A stretch of 56,632 nucleotides of DNA from CAKSST01 sp045535505 (GTDB lineage: Bacteria > Bacillota > Clostridia > Oscillospirales > Acutalibacteraceae), in contig JAZSLU010000007.1 in assembly GCA_045535505.1 (NCBI GenBank), positions 1-56,632 on the forward strand, written 5' to 3'. Positions 8,189 through 16,184 of the stretch are shown here, piece after piece. Position 1 is the stretch's first letter. Each line of letters starts with the position of its first letter. The position numbers and the translations under genes are program-made. The notes under the pieces were generated by a model, which saw only the letters and a program-made list of their open reading frames with translations, was not told where the DNA came from and searched no databases.

Positions 8189-8497
8189 TTAAGCAATAGT
8201 GCTGATTTGTACCTTTGTGTAGGGCTGTCTGTGACCCATTTTGCGTGAGCTGCTCTTTTTGGGTTTGTAGGTGTAAATGTTAATTTTCTTACCCTTACCC
8301 TGTTTGAGAACAGTTGCAGTAACAGTAGCGTCTTTAACGTAGGGTTTACCAACCTTTAAGGTTTTACCGTTGCTAACAGCAATAACCTTGTCAAAAACAA
8401 CTTCTGCGTTTTCTTCGGCTTCCAACTTTTCAACGAAAATAACGTCACCGCTCTGTACACGGTATTGTTTTCCGCCGGTTTCTATAATTGCATACAT
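8189..8497 (-). CDS. rplU: 50S ribosomal protein L21
   Basis: Large-subunit protein binding 23S rRNA, 102 residues, beginning MYAIIETGGKQYRVQ, the canonical L21 N-terminus, and ending with the basic SSRKMGHRQPYTKVQI block. First gene of the rplU-prp-rpmA(-obgE) operon, behind a consensus promoter and an L21 leader. Confidence 0.98.
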   Translation of the reverse strand: MYAIIETGGKQYRVQSGDVIFVEKLEAEENAEVVFDKVIAVSNGKTLKVGKPYVKDATVTATVLKQGKGKKINIYTYKPKKSSSRKMGHRQPYTKVQISTIA

Positions 8498-8504
8498 CTT
8501 TCTT

Positions 8505-8585
8505 CGGCACCTGCCTTGTTATAAGTCTCGCTACAGTTAGGCGTGTGCTAAAAGCACAACTTCACACCAGCCCACAATAAGCGGC
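8505..8585 (-). ncRNA. L21 leader (ribosomal protein autoregulatory RNA)
   Basis: The 5' untranslated region of rplU contains GGCTGGTGTGAAG, a 6-bp hairpin (TGTGCT/AGCACA at 8544-8558) and CCTAACTGTAGCGAGAC, which I recognise as the conserved core of the Firmicutes L21 leader. It presumably lets L21 repress its own operon. Recognition is from memory of the motif; no covariance model was run. Confidence 0.7.
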
Positions 8586-8591
8586 TTTACT

Positions 8592-8620
8592 ACTATACCA
8601 CTATCAATGTCAAATGTCAA
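8592..8620 (-). promoter_or_regulatory. Promoter of rplU operon
   Basis: TTGACA (8615-8620), 17-base spacer, TATAGT (8592-8597) on the minus strand. Confidence 0.85.
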
Positions 8621-8704
8621 GCAAAATTTTGTGTTGTTGCATTTGTTGTGTATATAATGTATAATTATCATATAATATGTTGTTTGAAACGGAGATTTTT
8701 TGCA

Positions 8705-9124
8705 TTGATTATAATGTCAGTTGACGTGGGCGACGTGCGCACAGGCGTTGCCGTAAGCGACAAAAACGAAGGCTTTGCCTTCCCCCGCGGTGTTATAACC
8801 GAACGCAATCGCGATGTGCTTGTTAATAAACTGTGCGATATTGCATCTAAAGAAAAAGCCGAGCTTATTGTTGTAGGGTATCCTAAAAATATGGATGGCA
8901 GTGAAGGTTTTAAAGCACAAGAGTGCGCCGCAGTTGCCGAAAAACTCAAAACACAAAGTGGCATTGAAGTTGTACTATGGGACGAGCGTTGCACAACGGT
9001 CAGCGCCCACACGTACTTAAACTATACCGATACCCGTGGCAAAAAGCGTAAAGAAGTTGTAGATGCTGTTGCGGCTGTTATAATTTTAGAAGATTATATG
9101 AAATTCAAAAAGAACCAAAATTAA
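8705..9124 (+). CDS. ruvX: Putative pre-16S rRNA nuclease / Holliday junction resolvase-like protein
   Basis: YqgF/RuvX RNase H-fold protein implicated in 16S rRNA 5' end maturation. The start is placed at the TTG at 8705, 10 bases after GGAG (8691-8694); this gives the family N-terminus MIIMSVDVGDVRTGVAVSD and 139 residues. The upstream ATG of the open frame has no ribosome site and the ATG at 8714 is too far from one. Catalytic acid residues are in SVDVGD, in LWDERCTT and near the C-terminal DAVAAVIILEDY. Its stop overlaps the convergent dinB stop in a TTAA. Several TATAAT hexamers at 8653-8676 could be its -10. Confidence 0.9.
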   Translation: MIIMSVDVGDVRTGVAVSDKNEGFAFPRGVITERNRDVLVNKLCDIASKEKAELIVVGYPKNMDGSEGFKAQECAAVAEKLKTQSGIEVVLWDERCTTVSAHTYLNYTDTRGKKRKEVVDAVAAVIILEDYMKFKKNQN

Positions 9125-10359
9125 ATATATCCAAAGCTGCAAGGTTTACCGGTTTTGTTTTCAGGACAAAGCCGGTATTCTTTTTTTATTACACAGCACC
9201 TTTGCACGCTGTCATCACCAAATCGTTTTCTTATTTCAAACATTTTTTCTTCTAAAGCATCCTTTTTTATCTCTGCTTTTATATCACTAAAAAGGTCGGT
9301 TTGCCAGCCGTCAGGTTCTTTTGTAAGATAGGTTGCACGAATGCCAACCGAGCGATAGGGATAGGAAAAATTGCAGTTTTTGACAAACAAATCAATCGCT
9401 TTATCAGTCAAGTCCTTTGAAAGCCGTATGGGGCGTGGAAATTTTTCGCCAATCTCTCTTATATTTAGGTTGCAATCCCTTAAATACAGCGCCACACCAC
9501 CCGCATACAAATTATGGTTGCGAAGCTGGTGCGCTACATCTTCGGCAAGAACAATAAGCACGTTAAACAGCATATTTATATCGGTTACATCCTTAATGCA
9601 GGTTGCAGAACGACCAATACTTTTTGGCGATTTTAAAGAATGAAATCCAAAATTTATATCGCCGCAATTACCGTTTGCAATACTATAAAGTTGTTCACCC
9701 ACTTTGCCAAAACGCAATTTTAAAACATTAGGGTCGCACATTGCAAGGTCACCCACCGTAAAGATGCCCATATCGGCAAGTTTTTTAAGGGTGCTCGGTC
9801 CAATGCCTATAAGTTGATTAACACGCTGTGGCCATATAATGTTTTTTACATCCTGCTTTTCAATAACCGTTACTGCATCGGGTTTTTTATAGTCTGAGCC
9901 AAATTTTGAAAAAACCTTATTAAAACTGACACCTACTGATATGGTAACGCCAAGTTCCCGCTTAATTCGCCCAGCTATTGTTTTTGCAATATGCTCTCCG
10001 TCACCGAAAAGTTTCGTACTTGCGCCAACATCAAGCCAACATTCATCAATGCCAAACGGCTCAACAACATCGGTAAATTCACCGTAAATTGAACGTGCCG
10101 CTTGCGACACATCTTTATATCTATTATAGTTTGGTGGTACGCTCACAAGCTCAGGACATTTTTGGCGCGCCTGCCAGATTGCCTCCCCTGTTTTTATGTT
10201 GCACGCAGCAGCCGCTGCATTTTTAGCAAGCACTATGCCGTGCCGTTCTTCCACACTGCCGCAAACCGCAACGGGCAAATTTTTAATTGTAGGGTTATCA
10301 AGACAAGCGACCGAAACAAAAAAAGAATTAAGGTCACAATGTAAAATTAACGACTCCAT
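9121..10359 (-). CDS. dinB: DNA polymerase IV (Y family)
   Basis: Error-prone translesion polymerase, 412 residues. Catalytic carboxylates are Asp9 (HCDLNSF) and Asp105-Glu106 (FGIDECWLDV). The palm/fingers are followed by a thumb with a helix-hairpin-helix (LIGIGPSTLKKLADMG) and the little-finger domain. The C-terminus continues some 60 residues past it without an obvious beta-clamp motif. A LexA box lies just downstream of its promoter, so it is SOS induced. GGAGG is only 4 bases from the ATG, shorter than usual. Confidence 0.96.
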   Translation of the reverse strand: MESLILHCDLNSFFVSVACLDNPTIKNLPVAVCGSVEERHGIVLAKNAAAAACNIKTGEAIWQARQKCPELVSVPPNYNRYKDVSQAARSIYGEFTDVVEPFGIDECWLDVGASTKLFGDGEHIAKTIAGRIKRELGVTISVGVSFNKVFSKFGSDYKKPDAVTVIEKQDVKNIIWPQRVNQLIGIGPSTLKKLADMGIFTVGDLAMCDPNVLKLRFGKVGEQLYSIANGNCGDINFGFHSLKSPKSIGRSATCIKDVTDINMLFNVLIVLAEDVAHQLRNHNLYAGGVALYLRDCNLNIREIGEKFPRPIRLSKDLTDKAIDLFVKNCNFSYPYRSVGIRATYLTKEPDGWQTDLFSDIKAEIKKDALEEKMFEIRKRFGDDSVQRCCVIKKEYRLCPENKTGKPCSFGYI

Positions 10360-10369
10360 ATTTCCTCCA

Positions 10370-10383
10370 AGAACATCTGTTCT
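10370..10383 (-). promoter_or_regulatory. LexA (SOS) box of dinB
   Basis: AGAACATCTGTTCT is a perfect 14-base palindrome matching the Gram-positive LexA consensus core GAAC-N4-GTTC. It lies between the -10 element and the ribosome-binding site of dinB. Confidence 0.85.
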
Positions 10384-10394
10384 TTTGCCTTGTC

Positions 10395-10423
10395 ATTATA
10401 ACACCCCAAAAGGTAAATGTAAA
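10395..10423 (-). promoter_or_regulatory. Promoter of dinB
   Basis: TTTACA (10418-10423), 17-base spacer, TATAAT (10395-10400); the LexA box starts 11 bases after the -10, covering the likely transcription start. Confidence 0.75.
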
Positions 10424-10440
10424 GAGGAAAAATATGTATA

Positions 10441-10474
10441 AAAAAAAGAGGTTTGCCAAAAGGAAAACCTCTTT
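10441..10474 (-). terminator. Terminator of the ispH/rpsA operon
   Basis: On the minus strand AAAGAGGTTT and AAACCTCTTT pair around a 10-base loop and run into a T tract, 11 bases after the ispH/rpsA stop codon. Confidence 0.9.
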
Positions 10475-10484
10475 AATATTTTAA

Positions 10485-12518
10485 TTATTCAGCAGTTTCT
10501 TCTGCGGGAGCCTCTACAGTTTCCTCGGCAGGAGTTTCTACTACCGTTTCCTCAGCTTCTGCTTCGGGAGCAAGTGCGCGAATTGAAAGGCTTATGCGCT
10601 TTTTCTCTTGGTCGATACCGATGATTTTAACATCAACTTTATCTCCAACTGAAAGCTCATCCTGAGGTTTAGCAACGTGCTTATTAGCAATTTGTGAAAT
10701 GTGAATAAGACCGTCAACACCTGGGATGATACGTGCGAATGCACCGTAAGGTGTAACGCTAACGATTGTTACGTTGATAACATCGTCAACATTGTTATTC
10801 TCAACGAATTTAACCCACGGATTGTCCTCTGGCTTTTTGTAGCCGAGAGAAATTTTCTTGGCATCTTTATCGAGAGCTTTTACGTAAACTTCAATTTGGT
10901 CGCCTACGCAAACAACCTCTGAAGGATGTTTAATACGTGACCACGAAAGTTCTGAAATATGTACCATACCGTCAACACCGCCAAGGTCAACGAATGCGCC
11001 GTAGCCTGTAATTGACTTAACAGTACCTGTATATCTTTCGCCCTCTGCAATGGTTTCCCAAAGTTTTGCACGTTCTGCGCGCAACTCATCACGAAGAACA
11101 AGACGGATTGAACCAACTGCTCTGCGACGACGGCCGCGCTGTTCAACTTTAAGAAGTTTGAATGATACTTTCTGGTTTTTAAGCTGTTCGATAGGCTCGT
11201 CACGAGAAATTGTTGCGTGTGAAGCAGGAATAAACACTCTTGCTGCATTTGTAGCAACAACTACACCGCCATTAACAATTTCGGTAACAACGCCTTCAAG
11301 AATCTCTCCGGATTTTTCAGCCTCTACTATCTTATCCCAGCCGGCAATTGCATCAAAACGACGCTTTGAAAGCATAACCGTTCCTTCCTGGTCATTAGTA
11401 CGCATAATGATCAGGTCAAGCACGTCACCCGCCTTAACTTCCTCTACAAGATTAACTGTAGGATCATTAGAGAACTCTTCAGCTGTGATGTAACCTGCAA
11501 GGCCTCTGCCAATGTCAACCTGAACTTCGGTTGAATTAACACTAAGGACAGTGCCCTTAACCTTCTGGTTATCTGTCAAATTGCTGAGAGAAGCTTCCAT
11601 TGCTTCCTCATCTGTCATTTCTTCAAATGTCTTGGTAACAGTTTCTTTTTCCTCCAACTGTTCTTCGACTGTCTGCAAATTTTCCGACATGGTTTTTGTA
11701 ACCTCCTTTATTATCGTAGCAGGAGTTGATGCACCTGCTACAACGCCAACACATTCACAAGACTTAAAACCGTCAAAATCCAACTCAGCCGCCGTTTCAA
11801 CCAAAACGGTATTTTCACAACGTGCCTTGCAGATATCAAACAGTTTTACGGTGTTTGAACTGTGGCGTCCACCAACAACAATCATTGCATCGCAAATGTC
11901 TGACAGTTCCATTGCTTCGCTCTGCCTTGCCGAGGTAGCATTACATATTGTATCAAAAAGATTTGCATTTGTACATACCTTTTTTACAATTTTTTGAGAT
12001 TTTTCCCATATTTTTGCGTTAATTGTCGTCTGACAGACCACAGTTAATGCATCATTTTGTAAATTCTGGTGGTTTTTTAGCAAATTTTGCAGTTCAACGT
12101 CGTCTGCAAAGACAAAAACATCACCTTTACAATGCCCCATTATGCCTATAACTTCTTTATGGTTTTTGTCACCCGCTATCAAAACACTACCTTCTGCCAA
12201 TCCGACAATCTTATGTATTTTTGCAACAAAGGGACAGGTTGCATCAACAACTTTTATACCAAGTTGCTTTGCTTGTTCATAAACATCGGCGCCGACACCG
12301 TGAGAACGTATTACAAGCGTATGTCCTTTTTTAACCTGCTCAGGTGACTCAACCGTACTTACGCCCTTTTGCTTTAGTTCTTCCACAAGTTGAGGATTGT
12401 GAATTATCGGTCCTAACGTGCAAACACAATCACCCTGTTTTAGCAAATTATAAACTGTTTGCACCGCACGATTAACACCAAAGCAAAAACCTGCTGTTTT
12501 TGCAAGAATAATTTTCAA
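10485..12518 (-). CDS. ispH-rpsA: Bifunctional HMBPP reductase IspH / ribosomal protein S1 fusion
   Basis: A 677-residue fusion. Residues 1-275 are IspH, the 4Fe-4S enzyme making IPP and DMAPP in the last step of the MEP pathway; its three cluster cysteines are Cys12 (GFCFGV), Cys95 (ATCPFV) and Cys192 (ICNATS), with the HN and HKE motifs. After an acidic linker come four S1 RNA-binding repeats (about 318-385, 406-475, 493-562, 580-650) and a Glu-rich tail. Such fusions are known in Clostridia. The start is the TTG at 12518, which overlaps the plsC stop as TTGA and has GGGAG 8 bases upstream; a TTG at 12533 is open but lacks a site. Met277 at the linker could allow separate S1 translation. 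Confidence 0.95.
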   Translation of the reverse strand: MKIILAKTAGFCFGVNRAVQTVYNLLKQGDCVCTLGPIIHNPQLVEELKQKGVSTVESPEQVKKGHTLVIRSHGVGADVYEQAKQLGIKVVDATCPFVAKIHKIVGLAEGSVLIAGDKNHKEVIGIMGHCKGDVFVFADDVELQNLLKNHQNLQNDALTVVCQTTINAKIWEKSQKIVKKVCTNANLFDTICNATSARQSEAMELSDICDAMIVVGGRHSSNTVKLFDICKARCENTVLVETAAELDFDGFKSCECVGVVAGASTPATIIKEVTKTMSENLQTVEEQLEEKETVTKTFEEMTDEEAMEASLSNLTDNQKVKGTVLSVNSTEVQVDIGRGLAGYITAEEFSNDPTVNLVEEVKAGDVLDLIIMRTNDQEGTVMLSKRRFDAIAGWDKIVEAEKSGEILEGVVTEIVNGGVVVATNAARVFIPASHATISRDEPIEQLKNQKVSFKLLKVEQRGRRRRAVGSIRLVLRDELRAERAKLWETIAEGERYTGTVKSITGYGAFVDLGGVDGMVHISELSWSRIKHPSEVVCVGDQIEVYVKALDKDAKKISLGYKKPEDNPWVKFVENNNVDDVINVTIVSVTPYGAFARIIPGVDGLIHISQIANKHVAKPQDELSVGDKVDVKIIGIDQEKKRISLSIRALAPEAEAEETVVETPAEETVEAPAEETAE

Positions 12519-13117
12519 TGCTTCATCTCCCAAAGGGTTTTAATTTGTTCCATTACGTAGTCTATAGCACCCTGCAATCCTGCATCACTCTTTTTTATTT
12601 CCTTCAAGGTTTCATAAGGTATTACGTTCCCGCAACGCAAGGTGGTTTTTGAAAAAATCTTAGCCCTGCCTTTTCGGTATATTGAAATTGGCACGATAGG
12701 CGATTTTGTTCCAACCGCAATAAGTGCCGCACCTGCCTTGCCTTGATGCATCTGCCCATCGTATGAGCGTGTGCCCTCAGGAAAAATGCAAATTAACCCA
12801 TTATTTTTTAAAATGTTTTGCGCTTTTTTTATCGCACCGAAATCATTTCCGTCACGGTCAACGGGGAAACTTCCCGCTTTATAAAAAAGATATGCCAAAA
12901 TTTTGTTTTTGAACAGTTCTTTTTTGCCCATAAAGCAAACTTGTCTTGTATTACAACAAACGGCAAGCATAACTGCATCCCAGCCAGATGTGTGATTGCA
13001 ACAAATGACCGCTTTAGAATTTTTCGGAATTTTATCAAAATCAATAGCAGTATATCTGAAAATCAATCTGCTTATTACAAGAACAATAAATCTTATAATT
13101 TTATACGGCGTTGTCAT
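12515..13117 (-). CDS. plsC: 1-acylglycerol-3-phosphate acyltransferase
   Basis: Makes phosphatidic acid from lysophosphatidic acid at the membrane. The 200 residues include an N-terminal hydrophobic helix, the catalytic NHTSGWD (His42, Asp47) and the glycerol-phosphate-binding FPEGTRSYDG. It abuts the cmk stop codon with no spacer and overlaps ispH/rpsA by 4 bases. The order cmk-plsC-ispH-rpsA is common in Clostridia. Confidence 0.95.
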   Translation of the reverse strand: MTTPYKIIRFIVLVISRLIFRYTAIDFDKIPKNSKAVICCNHTSGWDAVMLAVCCNTRQVCFMGKKELFKNKILAYLFYKAGSFPVDRDGNDFGAIKKAQNILKNNGLICIFPEGTRSYDGQMHQGKAGAALIAVGTKSPIVPISIYRKGRAKIFSKTTLRCGNVIPYETLKEIKKSDAGLQGAIDYVMEQIKTLWEMKH

Positions 13118-13780
13118 TTACAGTCTTTCCTTTACGGTATTAACAAGCAATTCAAGAGATTGCTCAAAGGTATTACCCGACGTATCAAGAATTATTGAAT
13201 CATCTGCAGGTTTTAAGGGTGCTATTGCCCTGCTTGAATCGTTATGGTCACGCTTGAGCATATCTTGATAAACCTCATCGTAGGTCACACTTACACCCTT
13301 TTGCACAAGTTCTTCATATCTTCTTTGTGCGCGGCTTTCGGGTGATGCTGTAAGAAATATTTTTACATTAGCGTTAGGCAGCACAACCGTACCTATATCT
13401 CTGCCGTCCATAACAACATTAAACTTTTTTGCCATCTCTCTTTGCATTTCAAGCAAAAATGAGCGCACACATGCAAGGGCAGAAGATTTTGATGCCATCA
13501 TTGAAACCTCTTCTGTACGGATAAGACCGGTAACGTCTTTGCCGTCAAGCAGCATAATCTGCTTATCGTCATCATATTCGATGTCAACAATGGTGCTGTT
13601 TAACATTTTCTCAATCTTTTTTTCATCGTCTGCGTTAAGTCCGCTTTGCAAAATTTTCACTGCAACAGTTCTGTAAATGGCACCCGTATCAACATAACGG
13701 AAGCCAATTGCGGCAGCAACCTTGCGTGATAATGTACTTTTTCCTGCTCCTGCAGGACCGTCTATTGCAACTGCTATCAT
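13118..13780 (-). CDS. cmk: Cytidylate kinase
   Basis: Phosphorylates CMP and dCMP using ATP. The 220-residue product starts MIAVAIDGPAGAGKST with the P loop at residues 8-16, followed by YVDTGAIYR and MDGRDIGTVVLP, all cmk signatures. The frame is open further upstream into the flavoprotein gene, but the ATG at 13780 gives the family N-terminus and is preceded by AGGGG about 9 bases away. Confidence 0.96.
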   Translation of the reverse strand: MIAVAIDGPAGAGKSTLSRKVAAAIGFRYVDTGAIYRTVAVKILQSGLNADDEKKIEKMLNSTIVDIEYDDDKQIMLLDGKDVTGLIRTEEVSMMASKSSALACVRSFLLEMQREMAKKFNVVMDGRDIGTVVLPNANVKIFLTASPESRAQRRYEELVQKGVSVTYDEVYQDMLKRDHNDSSRAIAPLKPADDSIILDTSGNTFEQSLELLVNTVKERL

Positions 13781-13796
13781 TTTTACAATCCCCTTT

Positions 13797-15023
13797 TTAT
13801 GCATTTTGTCCCGCAAGATGTCCGGTCGAAAACGCAATTTGTAAATTATAACCGCCTGTATAGGCGTCAACGTCAATTATCTCACCCGCAAAGAACAATC
13901 CCTTAACAATACGCGACTCCATATTTGATGGTAAAATTTCTTTAACCGATATACCGCCCGAGGTAACTATCGCCTCTTCAATAGGGCGCAATTTCTTTAC
14001 GGTAAGTTTGAGTTCTTTTATAGTATCAACAAGGCTTTTTCTTTGTTCTTTGCTTATTTTATTAACAACCATATCTTCACAAAGACCTGAAAGTTTTATT
14101 ATAACCGGTATTAAGCTTTTAGGCAACAACTCAACCAAAGCATTGCTAAGTTTTTTGTTTGAGAATTTTGCAAAATCTCTTAGCACACGCTCGTCAAGCT
14201 TTTTATGGTCGAGCGCAGGTTTTAAATCAATCAATATATTCCATTTATTATTAAAATCTTTTATGTAAGCAGAAGCGCTTAAAATCAAGGGACCTGATAC
14301 ACCGCTATGAGTAAACAGCATTTCACCACGCTCATAAAAAACCGGTTTTTTTGCGCCGTCGCAAATTAATGTTACATCAACGTTTCTAAGCGACAAACCC
14401 GCAAGGGTGGCACAAAAATTTTCGTTTGTTTCTATACCAACAAGCGATGCCTTTGGCTCAATAATCGTATGGCCAAGCATTGAAGCAAGTTTATAGCCGT
14501 CACCTGTTGAGCCTGTAAGAGGGTAAGATTTTCCACCAGTTGCCAAAACAACGCTGTCAGCTTCATAAATTTTGCCGCTTTGGCAGACAACCCCGCTCAC
14601 ACATCCGTCTTTTGCTTTAATTTCTATAACACTTTCGTTATAGATTTTAACACCGTTCTTTTTTGCAAAGTCAACCAACGCATCAACAATTTGGACCGCT
14701 TTGTCAGACTGGGGGAAAACCCTGTTTCCCCTTTCGGTTTTTAGTGCTACACCTGCATTTTCAAAAAACGACATTGTATCTTTGGCATCAAAGTTATTAA
14801 ATGCAGAATATAAAAACTTTCCGTTAGAGCGTACCGCCGCCATCAAGCCATTTGTATCGGTATTGTTAGTGACGTTGCATCTTCCTTTACCTGTTATCAT
14901 AAGTTTTCGAGCACAGCGGGGCATTTTTTCAAGCAGCACTACATGGGCACCATTTTGTGCTGCAGTGCCTGCCGCCATTAATCCTGCGGCCCCGCCACCT
15001 ATTACAATAATTTTTTTCTTCAT
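13797..15023 (-). CDS. HI0933-family FAD/NAD(P)-dependent oxidoreductase
   Basis: Flavoprotein of 408 residues (HI0933/YhiN family; some members such as BaiN act in bile acid reduction, most are uncharacterised). The N-terminal dinucleotide-binding motif is IIVIGGGAAGLMAAG, with the family block MITGKGRCNVTN, GGKSYPLTGSTGDGY and the C-terminal GEIIDVDAYTGGYNLQIA. The start is the ATG at 15023, overlapping the upstream gene by 4 bases (ATGA) and preceded by AGGGGAA. The substrate cannot be inferred here. Confidence 0.88.
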   Translation of the reverse strand: MKKKIIVIGGGAAGLMAAGTAAQNGAHVVLLEKMPRCARKLMITGKGRCNVTNNTDTNGLMAAVRSNGKFLYSAFNNFDAKDTMSFFENAGVALKTERGNRVFPQSDKAVQIVDALVDFAKKNGVKIYNESVIEIKAKDGCVSGVVCQSGKIYEADSVVLATGGKSYPLTGSTGDGYKLASMLGHTIIEPKASLVGIETNENFCATLAGLSLRNVDVTLICDGAKKPVFYERGEMLFTHSGVSGPLILSASAYIKDFNNKWNILIDLKPALDHKKLDERVLRDFAKFSNKKLSNALVELLPKSLIPVIIKLSGLCEDMVVNKISKEQRKSLVDTIKELKLTVKKLRPIEEAIVTSGGISVKEILPSNMESRIVKGLFFAGEIIDVDAYTGGYNLQIAFSTGHLAGQNA

Positions 15024-15556
15024 CGGCGCATTCCCCTTAACATGCCACAAACTGTTGGGTGCAAACGCATCATATAAAACTGTGCTACACCGTTTATACC
15101 GTAATCGTACAACAAAAAGACAACATTTGCAACCAAAACCGCCATCACCGCAAAAAGCGGCGTTAAAACAGTTTGGCCAAAGGGTATCGAAACCACAAAA
15201 TTTAAAACAAAAAAAGACAGCGCTGCCGCAGCATTAAAACACACAAGTTTTAACACCACACACAAGGCTGCGTTTTTTATTTTTTCTATAACCGCTTTTA
15301 AGATAGGATAATATCCAAAAAAACAAACAAAAAGCACTTTTGAATAAGGCTCTGCAAAAAGCAGTGCAAAAACTGCCGTAACCAAAAAAGTTAAAAATGC
15401 TTTTGATTTTGAGAGTTCAATAACCGGCACAACAAACAAAACCCCTGCAAGTGCCGCACTTGCATAAGTAATATAAGGAATATATGAAGCCAGCATAACA
15501 ACGCTTGAAAGTGCAGCGATTGCAGCACAAAAGGTTATTGCTTTTACCGGTTTCAT
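15020..15556 (-). CDS. Predicted integral membrane protein
   Basis: A 178-residue protein with about five hydrophobic segments (for example 5-25, 30-47, 52-68, 94-118, 127-152) separated by short charged loops. I do not recognise the family with confidence; size and topology resemble small S-component-like or DUF membrane proteins of Clostridia. It overlaps the flavoprotein gene by 4 bases and follows the DnaJ-domain gene by 25, so it belongs to the cmk operon. Confidence 0.7.
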   Translation of the reverse strand: MKPVKAITFCAAIAALSSVVMLASYIPYITYASAALAGVLFVVPVIELSKSKAFLTFLVTAVFALLFAEPYSKVLFVCFFGYYPILKAVIEKIKNAALCVVLKLVCFNAAAALSFFVLNFVVSIPFGQTVLTPLFAVMAVLVANVVFLLYDYGINGVAQFYMMRLHPTVCGMLRGMRR

Positions 15557-15581
15557 TTACCAATCACTCCAATACCCAACA

Positions 15582-16184
15582 TTAACAACAACGAATAAAA
15601 TCGCCGCCCATGCACTCGCAACAGCAGTCTGCACAGTAGAGAGCTTGACATACGTCACAAGCAGTACAACTGCCGCCCATATTACCGCTTGTGCGATAAG
15701 GGTTATATCCTCCCATATGCTGATTTTGTATGCGAGCAAAAGCCTCGCGATACTCGGCATTTGTAGGGTCCATACGACAAGCCGCAGCAAAACTTGTATA
15801 AGCCTGGTCAATCCAACCGCGTTTATACTGAACGGTACCGCTCAAAAAGTACCACTCTGCATTGCGGCTTGAAACGGCAACGCCGTCAAGCAGTTCTTGC
15901 GCCTGCTCGATTCGGTTTTGTGCAATTAAAGAGCGTATATCTGCAAACGAAGAATTAGGGTTGTAATAGTTATTACCACCCGAACTGTTGCGACGTTTTC
16001 TTTCATTCATTATCTGGTCATAAGCCTCATTAATATCACGCATTTTCTCACCGGCAAGGTCAGACAATGGATTATCGGCATAATTGTCGGGATGATATTT
16101 TTTTGCCAACTCCCTGTACGCCTTTTTAACCTCTTCATCTGTTGCACCGCGTGATATTCCCAAAACTGAATAAGGGTCTCTCAT
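15582..16184 (-). CDS. DnaJ-domain protein with cysteine-rich tail
   Basis: A 200-residue co-chaperone-like protein. Residues 1-62 are a J domain (YSVLGISRGATDEEVKKAY and the HPD triad that stimulates DnaK). A Ser/Asn-rich linker and a short TPR-like helical part (AEWYFLSGTVQYKRGWIDQA) follow. The last 30 residues contain ten cysteines in CxxC and CCC clusters, suggesting metal binding or disulfides. No membrane segment is present. It overlaps the DUF5685 gene by 4 bases. The pairing of these two genes suggests joint work, perhaps in metal-protein handling; that is inference. Confidence 0.85.
   Translation of the reverse strand: MRDPYSVLGISRGATDEEVKKAYRELAKKYHPDNYADNPLSDLAGEKMRDINEAYDQIMNERKRRNSSGGNNYYNPNSSFADIRSLIAQNRIEQAQELLDGVAVSSRNAEWYFLSGTVQYKRGWIDQAYTSFAAACRMDPTNAEYREAFARIQNQHMGGYNPYRTSGNMGGSCTACDVCQALYCADCCCECMGGDFIRCC

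Noticed and set aside
8653..8676. Three TATAAT hexamers upstream of ruvX
   Set aside because: Each could be a -10 but none has a good -35 at the right distance, so no single promoter is called.
11050..11997. Two long plus-strand ORFs opposite ispH/rpsA
   Set aside because: They are antisense shadows of the fusion gene, Ser/Arg-rich as expected for such frames, and lack start signals.
15557..15811. 84-codon hydrophobic minus-strand ORF
   Set aside because: It overlaps the C-terminal part of the DnaJ-domain gene in another frame; the DnaJ frame has domain evidence and this one has none.
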